Positions 47,956 through 56,434 of a DNA stretch of 64,000 nt are shown one piece after another. The stretch lies in contig JAXMDC010000008.1 in assembly GCA_046349035.1 (NCBI GenBank), forward strand, positions 1 through 64,000. The letters are read 5' to 3'. This DNA comes from JAXMDC01 sp046349035. GTDB lineage: Bacteria; Pseudomonadota; Alphaproteobacteria; Rhizobiales; Kaistiaceae. The notes under the pieces were generated by a model. That model was not told the DNA's origin. It did no database searches and was given only the letters and a program-made list of their open reading frames with translations. The stretch's first letter is position 1; the number at the start of each line of letters is the position of its first letter. Made by a program: the position numbers and the translations under genes.

Positions 47956-49395
47956 CTACGGCGCCGCCAAAAGCCGAGGAACCTCAGCGAGCAGGTAAGC
48001 TCGCCGCTCATCCATGAACGACTTCAAGCTGAACGCATCGCTCTCGAGGCCGGCGGCGAAGGCCTCATACGTGAAGAGCTTGCGCGTGTCGCGTCGCATA
48101 TCGGCGTCAATCGCGGCGTATCTCTCCCGGAGGAGCGGGCCTACCTTCTGCCAATCGAGCCAGTTGCCGGCAATCTCGAGCACGTGCCCGAGATAGCGCT
48201 TGCGGAGCGCCGGGACCGCCAGCAGCCGAGAGCGCAGCGGTTTCGACGGATCGTTCAGTCCGACCAGCGGATCGAGGCGCGTGTTTCGGCTACCGCTCGC
48301 GCCGAGGGCCTCATTGATGTCGTGTGCGATGAGGTGGAAGCGCCCGTCCGGGTGCAGGTAAATGCCGTAGTCGCTCGCCCGCGTCCAATAGCCGTCCGAA
48401 TTGACCAACGCGACATCGACAGCCAGGAACTTCAGCACGCCGTCGACATCGAGGATCGGCTCCAGAGCCGCCTCGAGCCGGTCAAGCGGAGTTTCGGTGA
48501 TAACTTTGAACAGGTTGATCAACGCGCGCCAGCTCTCGGGCCGGTCCTGGTTGTCGATCTCGTAGACCGACCGGTACTGGTCGATATCTTCGCCGAGATA
48601 GGCCATGCCGCCGCGGCCGTTCGGCGATCCAGGCACGTCCCAACGCACGCCGGCGCGGACGCGGAAGAAGTCCTCGGCGAAGTCGTTGTTGAATTGCTGC
48701 TGGTTGGCGTAGATGCCCCAGTTTTCACCGTTCAGCACGAGCCGCACGAAACCGACCTGCGGTGTCGGCAAGTACGCGCCCGAGATGCGCGCATAGAGAT
48801 AGGTGCGCATGAACGTCGGATCGTTGAAGCTGTTGAGCAGGTTGAGCGTGCGGTATCGCTCGACGTTCTGCCCGGCATTGACGGTATCGAACCTCAGTTG
48901 GATCGGTCGCTTCAGGCCCTCGGCAATCGACATGAACGACGAGTTGCCACGGAAGCGCACTCCGACATCACGATTGACCACGCCGTCGACCGTCACCGTC
49001 GCCGGCATATAGATATCGGTGTTGAAGAAGCCCGCCATCTCGGCTTCCCAGTTCGCAGTGTCGAATGTGACGAACAGCGTGCGGATCCCTGGGTTGTCGT
49101 AGAGCGGTGTCCCGGCGAGGCTCGGGACATCCGCTGGCGTCAGAGTTATGCCGGGAGAGCCGGCTGCGACCGCTCCCGCGCCACCGAAACGGGGTCCGAA
49201 ACGTGAGCGCGGCGGCAGAGTTGCCATGTAGGCGATCGCCGCCGGCCGCTCAGCGGCCTCAAGCAGGCCGTTCTTGTTGAGATCGAACTGCTTCTGGATT
49301 AGCAGGCGAGCGTTCTGTGCGAGGGCCGGGGGCGGGACAAGCAATGCCGTGAAGCCGAGGACGGCCACCGCGCCCAATCCGATCTTCAGGCTCAT
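47956..49395 (-). CDS. Exported CotH kinase-family protein with an EF-hand
   Basis: 479 aa. Signal peptide AVAVLGFTALLVPPPALAQN. Residues about 36-49 form an EF-hand-like loop (FDLNKNGLLEAAERP, Asp and Asn ligands in place). Then CotH kinase fold: RTLFVTFDTANWEAEMAGFF, VGVRFRGNSSFMSIAEGLKRPIQLRFD, RTLNLLNSFNDPTFMRTYLY, and catalytic-type HDINEALGASGSRNTR. CotH kinases phosphorylate secreted or coat proteins. Exported, so it acts in the periplasm or outside. First gene of the operon with two glycosyltransferases. Confidence 0.85.
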   Translation of the reverse strand: MSLKIGLGAVAVLGFTALLVPPPALAQNARLLIQKQFDLNKNGLLEAAERPAAIAYMATLPPRSRFGPRFGGAGAVAAGSPGITLTPADVPSLAGTPLYDNPGIRTLFVTFDTANWEAEMAGFFNTDIYMPATVTVDGVVNRDVGVRFRGNSSFMSIAEGLKRPIQLRFDTVNAGQNVERYRTLNLLNSFNDPTFMRTYLYARISGAYLPTPQVGFVRLVLNGENWGIYANQQQFNNDFAEDFFRVRAGVRWDVPGSPNGRGGMAYLGEDIDQYRSVYEIDNQDRPESWRALINLFKVITETPLDRLEAALEPILDVDGVLKFLAVDVALVNSDGYWTRASDYGIYLHPDGRFHLIAHDINEALGASGSRNTRLDPLVGLNDPSKPLRSRLLAVPALRKRYLGHVLEIAGNWLDWQKVGPLLRERYAAIDADMRRDTRKLFTYEAFAAGLESDAFSLKSFMDERRAYLLAEVPRLLAAP

Positions 49396-49596
49396 GTCCC
49401 CGCCCTCCCGTCGAACTCGCGCCTCCAGTCGACACCCGATCGACTCGCCAGGAGCGAGGAGTTCCCTCCCCTCCCGTCGCTCCGATCAGGTTGCACGCGC
49501 GCGTGGATCGCGGTCAAGCTGACGCATCCGTGGCGGCGAACTCATCGGCTCGCGGATAGGAGCCGCCGCGGGCCGTCTTCGCAGGCCCCCGGAAAC

Positions 49597-49624
49597 GGCG
49601 AAGGAGGGGCTTGCCCCTCCTTCG
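49597..49624 (-). terminator. Strong hairpin after the aldehyde oxidoreductase operon
   Basis: Arms GCGAAGGAGGGGC and GCCCCTCCTTCGC, 13 bp perfect with a 2-nt loop, 35 bp after the stop of the FAD subunit on the minus strand. No U-run. It is 200 bp upstream of CotH and probably isolates the operon. Confidence 0.65.
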
Positions 49625-49659
49625 CTTGGCAACCTTGAAGCGGGTTGCGTTTTGGGTGG

Positions 49660-50658
49660 TTAGGCCTTGGCCTCGCGGACGGCGCGGGTGACGAGGTTGG
49701 CCATCAGCGGGATCTTGAACCCGTTGTAGTTCACGGGACGAGCCCCACGCGTGGCCGCCTGGCCGGCGAGCTTGGCAAGGTCGGCATTGATCGGCTTGCC
49801 CTTGATCGTCTGCTCGACGGCCGCAAGGCGCCGCGGTACCGCGCTCACCGCGCCCACCGCAACCCGCGCATCCGACACGTTGCCGCCGGCGACCTTGATC
49901 GCCGCCGCCACGTTCACCAGCGCGAAGTCCCACGAGTTACGATCCGTCACCTTCTCGAAGTAGAAGTTCGAGCCGGCCCAGGTGTTGGGAATGCGGATCG
50001 CCGTCAGGATCTCGTCCGGACGGGTCGAGGTCAGGTGGGTGATGTCGACGTTCGGGCCAATGAAGAACTCTTCAGGTCCGATCACCCGCTGGCCCTTGCT
50101 GCTGTTCAGCACGAACTTGGCATCGAGCGCCACCATCACCGGCGCCGTGTCCGACGGGTTGACCGTAATGCAGCGGTCGACGTCGAACAGAGCGTGCTCG
50201 CGGTTGATGCCCTCCGGCGTGTCGGCAAAGCACGTCGTGCCGCCGGCGCGATAGCAGGGCAGGCCGTAGCGATAGTACAGGCAACGCGCATCCTGGCTGA
50301 CGTTGCCGCCGATCGTTCCGACATTGCGGATCTGCGGGCTGGCAACCTTGCCGGCCGCGTCCGCCAGAAGGCGGAACTTGGCGACGACGATCGGGTTGGT
50401 CGAGACCTCGGTCAGCGTCGTCAACGCCCCGATCTCGATCCCGTCCGCCGTCTCCTTGACCCCCTTCATCTCGGCAATGCCGCCGAGGTCGACGACGGCT
50501 TTCGGCCGCTTGGCGCGTTCCTTGAACCACACCAGGCTGTCGTAGCCGCCCGCCATCTTCCAGGCATCCTTGCCGAAGCGGTCGAGCAGTCCGTACGCGT
50601 CCTTGAGCTGTGTCGGCTGATACAGCTCAAAGTTAGGCATCATGTCCTTGATGATCAT
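49660..50658 (-). CDS. Aldehyde oxidoreductase FAD subunit, PaoB-like, with [4Fe-4S] loop
   Basis: 332 aa. FAD-binding part: KMAGGYDSLVWFKERAKRPK, SPQIRNVGTIGGNVSQDARC. An insertion carries four cysteines (126, 135, 143, 163) in the order C-x8-C-x7-C-x19-C, matching the extra [4Fe-4S] loop of E. coli PaoB (YagS) and absent from ordinary xanthine dehydrogenases. C-terminal CO-dehydrogenase-flavoprotein part: FYFEKVTDRNSWDFALVNVA. Third gene of the operon, 12 bp after the large subunit. Confidence 0.88.
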   Translation of the reverse strand: MIIKDMMPNFELYQPTQLKDAYGLLDRFGKDAWKMAGGYDSLVWFKERAKRPKAVVDLGGIAEMKGVKETADGIEIGALTTLTEVSTNPIVVAKFRLLADAAGKVASPQIRNVGTIGGNVSQDARCLYYRYGLPCYRAGGTTCFADTPEGINREHALFDVDRCITVNPSDTAPVMVALDAKFVLNSSKGQRVIGPEEFFIGPNVDITHLTSTRPDEILTAIRIPNTWAGSNFYFEKVTDRNSWDFALVNVAAAIKVAGGNVSDARVAVGAVSAVPRRLAAVEQTIKGKPINADLAKLAGQAATRGARPVNYNGFKIPLMANLVTRAVREAKA

Positions 50659-50670
50659 ATTGAGCCCCTA

Positions 50671-53088
50671 TCAGACCGTGTTGATCTGGAGCGGCTTGTG
50701 AGCCTGTGGCCGCCCATTGAGATGGTTGACAATCTGGTCGATCGAGACCGGGTAGTGATTGAACGTCACCCCCAGCGCATCGGCGATAGCCGAGGCGATG
50801 GCCGCTGACGGACCGCCTTCGGCGGGCTCGCCGACGCCCTTCACACCCATCGGGTTCTGCGGATCGGGCTTCTCGACCGCAGCCCATTGGATCTCGGCGG
50901 GAACGTCGAGGTAGCTCGGAAGCTTGGAGGCTTCGAAGCCGACCGCCGCCGGGATACCGAGCTTGGGGTCGTAGACGTGGCGTTCCAGGAACGCCATGCC
51001 GAGGCCCTGCACCGCGCCACCCTTCATCTGGTTGGCGAGGCCCATCGGATGGAGGACGGTGCCGCAGTCGGCGACGCTGAGTATCTCCTTGACCTCGATC
51101 TTGCCGGTCTCGGTGTCGATCTCGACCCGCGCGAACGAAGCCACCAGACCCGGCGTCACGCCAACCTTGGGCAAGGTGTCCTTGGCGACCGCCACCAGAC
51201 CGGTGCCGGCGACGTAGCCGACCGCGCTCTTAGTGACCGCGTTGATGTCGCTGGGGATGTCCTTACCCGAGTACTTGCCGCCGAGATCGATCGCCTTCTG
51301 AGCCGCCTGGGCCATGGTGATCGACTTGGTGGCATCGGTCTTGTGGACGACCTTCTCCTCGCCGAGATCGTAGTCATCCGGCTTGCCGCCGAGCACCTGC
51401 GCGGCGATGTCCAGAAGCTTGGTCTTGGCGTCCATCGCCGCCACGTACATCGTGCGCGAATGGGTGGACGCGGTCAGGCTGCCTACTTGCGAGCTGTTCC
51501 ACGGCGTGCCCTTGCGAGTGTCGCCGCGCTCGACGACGGCATTCTCCCACTTGTAGTTCAGGAGTTCGGCGGCAACGCGCGCGGTTCCGTAAACCGATGA
51601 CGTGCCGAGGTTGCCGACGCCGGTGTGGACATGAAGCTTGCCGTCCGGCGTGATGCGCAACAGGCCGTCGAAGCCGTTGCTGCCCGCCGAGTGGTAGCCC
51701 TGGCCGATGCCGACGCCGACAACCTTGTTGCCGACCTTGGTCTTGGACAGCTTGGACTTGTTCGCCCAGTCGAACATCTGGGCGCCCTTGTCCAGTGCCT
51801 CCTTCATGAAGGCACTGGTGACCGGGCCCTGATCGGAGCCCATCTTGGCGGCGTTGTCCGGCGCGTTGATCTTGCGGATCGCCAGACGATCGATGCCAAG
51901 CTTGGCGGCTGCCTTATCGAGGATCGGTTCGAGAGCCGTGGTGAACTGGTTCTCGCCCGGTCCGCGCTGCGATCCCGGCGGATTGGTATTGGTGAGAACC
52001 GGCACGGCACGCCAGCGCATCGCCACCGGCTGGTAGACCAACGAGAGGCAGTTGCCGGCGGCACGGAAGTCGCCCGCGCCGAGGAACGGTCCGTTCTCCT
52101 GCACGATGTAGACGTCGGCGGCCTGGATACGCCCGTCGGCGCCAAAGCCGATCTTGATGCGGCTCTGGAACGAAGGACGCGAGGCGCCGGACATCGAGAA
52201 CTCTTCGCCGCGGGTAACACGCAGCATCACCGGACGGTTGAGCTTCTTCGACATCAGCGTGGGGATTGCCATGCTGACATAGCCAGCGCCCTTGCTGCCG
52301 AACCCACCGCCGCAGAACTCGGCGACGTAGATGAGGTCGTCGGGAGCGACGCCGATGAAGCGCGACAGGTTGGGGATGACCGACGTCTGGCTTTGCGTCG
52401 AGCCATAGACGACCGCCTTGTTGCCCTGCCAGTAGGCGAAGGTCGAGCGCGGCTCCATGCAGTGGTGCGAGTAGCCTTGCGTCACCCAGGTTTCGTCGAG
52501 GACGAGCTTGGCGTTCTTAAGCGCTGCGTCGACATCGCCGTAGGACCAAGTGTCGCCCGGCTTGCCCATCGGCAGCTTGTCGTCACCGGCCGCCACGAAG
52601 TCCGCAACGTCCCACTTCAGGGTCTGCAGATTGATCTGGCCGCCGGCCACGTTGCCGTTCGAGCGCGCATTCGGCCCGCCCGGGAACAAGCTCTCCAGCG
52701 GATCGGTCACATGCGGCAGAACCTCGAACTCGATGTTGATCGCCTCGATCGCCTCGGCCGCCTGCAGATCGGTCTCGGCCGCCACCGCCAGGATCGGGTC
52801 GCCGACGAAGAACACTTCGTCACGCGCCAGAATCGGCTGCTGCGGGGGCGGGAAGGGGTAGCCGGGGATGCTGACGTCATTGTCAGTGAAAATGCCGATG
52901 ACCCCCGGCATCTTCAGAGCCGCCGATGTGTCGATCTTCTTGATCCGGGCATGCGGCACCGGGGAAGTGAGGAGCTTGGCGAAGACCATGCCATCCATGC
53001 GGATGTCTTCGGTGTACTTCGCCCGGCCGGTGACTTTTGCTTCAGTATCCGCCGGAGTGAAGTTCTGTCCGACTAATCTGTAGGCCAT
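50671..53088 (-). CDS. Aldehyde oxidoreductase molybdenum-binding subunit
   Basis: 805 aa. Molybdenum hydroxylase order: KMPGVIGIFTDNDVSIPGYP, VFFVGDPILAVAAETDLQAA, HHCMEPRSTFAYWQGNKAVV YGSTQ, VAEFCGGGFGSKGAGYVSMA, and near the end KGVGEPAEGGPSAAIASAIA, with the catalytic glutamate. Longer than PaoC of E. coli (about 730 aa). No signal peptide; it would be exported bound to the Tat-tagged small subunit. Aldehyde or purine substrate cannot be decided from sequence. Middle gene of the operon. Confidence 0.9.
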   Translation of the reverse strand: MAYRLVGQNFTPADTEAKVTGRAKYTEDIRMDGMVFAKLLTSPVPHARIKKIDTSAALKMPGVIGIFTDNDVSIPGYPFPPPQQPILARDEVFFVGDPILAVAAETDLQAAEAIEAINIEFEVLPHVTDPLESLFPGGPNARSNGNVAGGQINLQTLKWDVADFVAAGDDKLPMGKPGDTWSYGDVDAALKNAKLVLDETWVTQGYSHHCMEPRSTFAYWQGNKAVVYGSTQSQTSVIPNLSRFIGVAPDDLIYVAEFCGGGFGSKGAGYVSMAIPTLMSKKLNRPVMLRVTRGEEFSMSGASRPSFQSRIKIGFGADGRIQAADVYIVQENGPFLGAGDFRAAGNCLSLVYQPVAMRWRAVPVLTNTNPPGSQRGPGENQFTTALEPILDKAAAKLGIDRLAIRKINAPDNAAKMGSDQGPVTSAFMKEALDKGAQMFDWANKSKLSKTKVGNKVVGVGIGQGYHSAGSNGFDGLLRITPDGKLHVHTGVGNLGTSSVYGTARVAAELLNYKWENAVVERGDTRKGTPWNSSQVGSLTASTHSRTMYVAAMDAKTKLLDIAAQVLGGKPDDYDLGEEKVVHKTDATKSITMAQAAQKAIDLGGKYSGKDIPSDINAVTKSAVGYVAGTGLVAVAKDTLPKVGVTPGLVASFARVEIDTETGKIEVKEILSVADCGTVLHPMGLANQMKGGAVQGLGMAFLERHVYDPKLGIPAAVGFEASKLPSYLDVPAEIQWAAVEKPDPQNPMGVKGVGEPAEGGPSAAIASAIADALGVTFNHYPVSIDQIVNHLNGRPQAHKPLQINTV

Positions 53089-53091
53089 TGC

Positions 53092-53772
53092 TTAAGCCTC
53101 CTGCGAGGCGCGCATCACTGCACGCAGATAGGGGTCGTAGTTCCCGCACTTGCAGAGGTTGCCGGACATCGCCAGACGCACCTGATCAACCGTCGGCTTC
53201 GGGTTCTTGTTCAACAGCGCCACCGCCGACACCACCTGACCAGGCGTGCAGAAGCCGCACTGCGGCCCCATCTCGGCAATCATCGCCCGTTGAACCTTGT
53301 GCAGCTGGCCGTTCGGGCCCTCAATGCCCTCAATCGTCACCAGCTTCTTGCCGCGCACCGAATGCGTCAGCGTCGAGCAGCCATACACCGCCACGCCGTC
53401 CAGCATCACCGTGCACGCGCCGCACTCGGCGCGATCGCAGCCGACCTTGGTCCCGGTCAGACCAAGCTTGTAGCGCAGCGTCTGCTGCAGCGTCTCCTGC
53501 GGCAGCACGTCAACCCGCCGGTCAACCCCGTTCACGTTGATCGTCATCAGCCGCTCAACGGCTCCCGCCGCCTGCGCCTGCGCCTGGCCGGGCTTGCCAA
53601 CCAGCACATAGCCCGACGCCGACACCGCGACGCCCGAAGCTACTACGCCCTTGATGAAGTCACGCCGCGATGCCTTCGTCCTTCCGGCATTCGGCTGGCC
53701 ATGATCGGCATGATCATGCCCGCAATTCTCTGCACGGCTCTCGCCCTGCAGCCCTACGTCACGGTCGTCCAT
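53092..53772 (-). CDS. Aldehyde oxidoreductase [2Fe-2S] subunit, Tat-exported
   Basis: 226 aa from the ATG at 53772; the frame extends 12 codons upstream without conservation. Tat signal: ASRRDFIKGVVASGVAVSAS with twin arginine, cut near QAQAAG. Two [2Fe-2S] clusters: plant-type CDRAECGACTVMLDG and CGFCTPGQ ... GNLCKCGNY. Its Tat tag and the PaoB-like FAD subunit make the complex periplasmic, as for PaoABC. First gene of the operon. Confidence 0.92.
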   Translation of the reverse strand: MDDRDVGLQGESRAENCGHDHADHGQPNAGRTKASRRDFIKGVVASGVAVSASGYVLVGKPGQAQAQAAGAVERLMTINVNGVDRRVDVLPQETLQQTLRYKLGLTGTKVGCDRAECGACTVMLDGVAVYGCSTLTHSVRGKKLVTIEGIEGPNGQLHKVQRAMIAEMGPQCGFCTPGQVVSAVALLNKNPKPTVDQVRLAMSGNLCKCGNYDPYLRAVMRASQEA

Positions 53773-54023
53773 GAGCGTTTCCCTCCCTGGTCGCGCGGCG
53801 GCGATCAACTCCTCAGCCTGCTGGCGCAGGGTCGGCCGGCCCCCCGATTGACCAGCGTCTCCCTCCCACGCGGGCTAAAGCCCTGCTCAACGGCAGTCCC
53901 GCCATCCGCAACCTCCAGCAGATCATTTTAGCGCCGCGCGCGCAATATGACGCCGGTCCCGGGGAATGATGGATAGCAACGGCCGGCGGCACGACACGCG
54001 CGCCACCGGCCGGAACCGGGGGA

Positions 54024-54054
54024 CGGCACGCCGGCAAGGATTTCCGGCGTGCCG
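54024..54054 (-). terminator. Terminator-like hairpin after the large hydrolase gene
   Basis: Arms CGGCACGCCGG and CCGGCGTGCCG, 11 bp perfect with a 9-nt loop, 6 bp after the stop of the 54061-56160 gene on the minus strand. Confidence 0.65.
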
Positions 54055-54060
54055 CCGAGA

Positions 54061-56160
54061 CTATTTCTTTGCGGTGACGGCGCCACGCAGCACGTTGCTG
54101 GCCTGGGCTTCGTCGATATAGGCCTTCACATCGGCGGGAAGCAGGAAGCCCTCTTTCTCGAGTCGCTGCGCTGCCGCGGCGACCGCCTTCACGTAACCGT
54201 CGTGCGTCTTGTAGCGCTCTTCCAGCGAGAGCCGCGGGTCGCCGGTACGCTGGCGATCGGCCAGCGTCGCGGCAAATGGGATGTGCTGCCCATCCGACTC
54301 GCACCCGTCCGGGCCGCCGAACTCGGCCGCACGCACAGCCCAGCCGGTCGTGGTGGCAATCGGCGCGGCGACCGCCGGAAGGCGGACGCCGGCGATTTCA
54401 TTGCCGTCCCGATCGACCTTGGGGACGAAGATCGGGTACGACGGCCGCCCAACCACCGACGGAGGGTAGTTGGAAACAACCCCGGAGGTGGCGAAATCGG
54501 GACCGAAGTCGAGCACGTAACGGGTGGTGATCGTGCCGGTGTAGGTCACACCGGGGATCGACGGCCAGCCAAGATCCTGCTGCGGGACGGTGCCGGTCTG
54601 CGAGCCAGGGCGGGTTACGGCCTTGGCGCTGTTGGCAGCAGTCGGGATGCGGCTCGCCGGCGGCGGTGTGCCCGCCGTCACCCACTTGTCGAGCGCCACC
54701 AGCAGCGCCCGATGCGCCGGGTAGGGGCTTGTCGGGTTGGTGAACTGCTGGCACGAGCCTCTTTCAGCGGCGTTGCCGACGCCGTGCGACAGGCCGGACA
54801 TCAAGTAGTAGCGGACGTCCTTCGGCTCCTTGAGGTCTCGCCCCTGACTGTCGGTCGTCAGGAGCGACCCGGCCTTCACCCAGTATTCGTTCGACGTATT
54901 GACCTCAAACCGCTTGGGACAGGTGTTGGTCGCCGTGCAGCGATCGTCGCGCCCAGCGGTCTTGCCGGTCAGATGATCGGTCGTGGTCTGATGCGCGAAG
55001 GGAAACATCCCTTCCGGGAAGAGGTGGTTCTGCCGGTTGCGCTCCGTCCGTCCGGGATAGGCAAAGCGATAGTTGATCTGATCGCCATTGCCACCGGCGG
55101 TGTGACTGAGGATGCCGTCGATGACCCGCTTGCCGTCCTCGTCCTGGTTGAAGCCGAGGGCCACAAAGTCGTTCAGCGTCCGCGAGGGCTGTGAGATCGA
55201 GAAGCTATAGGTGTGCTGAATGTCGCCGGCGAGCGGATTGTCGGTCTTGGCGTTACGGAAGAACGAGATCACATCGCGGGTGGCCGCGAGGCCGATGCCG
55301 GCCACCACTGGATCCTTCGCCGTGTAGGCAAACTCATAGATCGCGCTCTTCTTGAAAGCCGTACCGGCCGGCAGCAATCGGATCGAGGTCGGGGACGCGT
55401 ATTCCCAACCCGCCGCGTCGATCGCCGTCGGCTTGTCGTCGAGGCGGTCGCGCACGGTCAGCGTCGCCTTGGACTTTTCCAACGAAGCGGCGGGATAGGT
55501 GAGATCGCTGCTGGTCGTGCCGGCGCGGTCGAACACGATGTATTCGTAGGCGGCGCCGGTCACGTCGGCAGTCGCAGATCCCGCCGGGTACTTTGCTACC
55601 GGCACACTGATCTTCATCAACTTCGGGTTCCGCGGATCGTTGGCCCCGGGATCCCAGCCCATCGAGACGACGCTGTAGCCAAGGTTCAGGATGAAGCCCT
55701 GCCCGGCGTCGGCGGCGGTGGTGGGATCGTTCGTCACGATGCCGCCATTGATCGTTCCCAACCGCATCGCGCCGCGGTTGTTGTAATCGACGAACATCCG
55801 GTGATTGCCTTTGGCGAGATCGACCGGCTTCAAGATGAAGATGTCGGTCGAGTACTCGACATTGCCCTTGGCGTTGCGCGGAGCGAGAGCGATATCGGTG
55901 ATGACGGCGTTGTGCGGATCGAGCGGGTTCAACTCGCCAAAGGCGGTGCCGCGAATCTTCTCATACTGCCCGACGGTGCCGAACGATTTCCCCTCGAAAG
56001 TGGGGGACTGCCCGGGACAAAACGTCGGCGACTGCGATTGAGCGCAGTCGATCTTGATCCGCGTAATCTTCGCGTGCGCCAGCGAAGTGGAAGCCAGAGT
56101 TGCGACGGCAGCAGCTGCGACGCTCGTCATCAGACGGCGGTAAGCGCGATTGTATTGCAC
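54061..56160 (-). CDS. Large exported alpha/beta-hydrolase domain protein
   Basis: 699 aa, GTG at 56160 after GGGAGGGACATCC. Signal peptide: SVAAAAVATLASTSLAHAKI. Matches the alpha/beta hydrolase domain family (Abhydrolase_10): FILNLGYSVVSMGWDPGAND, YEFAYTAKDPVVAGIGLAAT, LNDFVALGFNQDEDGKRVID, GILSHTAGGNGDQINYRFAY and YYLMSGLSHGVGNAAERGSC. A GFNQ-type elbow stands where a nucleophile serine is expected, so catalysis is uncertain. Divergent from trpB2, with an FNR-type box in the gap. Same general type as the truncated DUF6351 protein at 27.6 kb. Substrate unknown. Confidence 0.82.
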   Translation of the reverse strand: MQYNRAYRRLMTSVAAAAVATLASTSLAHAKITRIKIDCAQSQSPTFCPGQSPTFEGKSFGTVGQYEKIRGTAFGELNPLDPHNAVITDIALAPRNAKGNVEYSTDIFILKPVDLAKGNHRMFVDYNNRGAMRLGTINGGIVTNDPTTAADAGQGFILNLGYSVVSMGWDPGANDPRNPKLMKISVPVAKYPAGSATADVTGAAYEYIVFDRAGTTSSDLTYPAASLEKSKATLTVRDRLDDKPTAIDAAGWEYASPTSIRLLPAGTAFKKSAIYEFAYTAKDPVVAGIGLAATRDVISFFRNAKTDNPLAGDIQHTYSFSISQPSRTLNDFVALGFNQDEDGKRVIDGILSHTAGGNGDQINYRFAYPGRTERNRQNHLFPEGMFPFAHQTTTDHLTGKTAGRDDRCTATNTCPKRFEVNTSNEYWVKAGSLLTTDSQGRDLKEPKDVRYYLMSGLSHGVGNAAERGSCQQFTNPTSPYPAHRALLVALDKWVTAGTPPPASRIPTAANSAKAVTRPGSQTGTVPQQDLGWPSIPGVTYTGTITTRYVLDFGPDFATSGVVSNYPPSVVGRPSYPIFVPKVDRDGNEIAGVRLPAVAAPIATTTGWAVRAAEFGGPDGCESDGQHIPFAATLADRQRTGDPRLSLEERYKTHDGYVKAVAAAAQRLEKEGFLLPADVKAYIDEAQASNVLRGAVTAKK

Positions 56161-56311
56161 GGATGTCCCTCCCCAGGGTTCGGTTTATGCCGATCGCGCA
56201 GCTCCGGCGCCGCGCTACCCAAGGATAATCCGACTTCGAAAGATAAGATACTCAGCGGCGCGGTGCGCTGCAGCCGTGCGTCGTGCCCCCAGCCGATGCG
56301 GACGTTTTGCC

Positions 56312-56325
56312 CTTGATCCAAGTCA
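56312..56325. promoter_or_regulatory. FNR/Dnr-type box between the hydrolase and trpB2
   Basis: TTGAT-CCAA-GTCAA matches TTGAT-N4-ATCAA in 9 of 10 defined positions. It is 110 bp upstream of trpB2 and 152 bp upstream of the divergent hydrolase gene. Confidence 0.6.
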
Positions 56326-56434
56326 AGGCCGAGGGACGATCCACGACCGTGTTTGGGGAGGAGAGCCGCAAGGCCGAGGTGACGGAGTTCAAAAGGGGTG
56401 ACGCGGCCGACGCGCCGCAGGGCGGAGGGAACCA

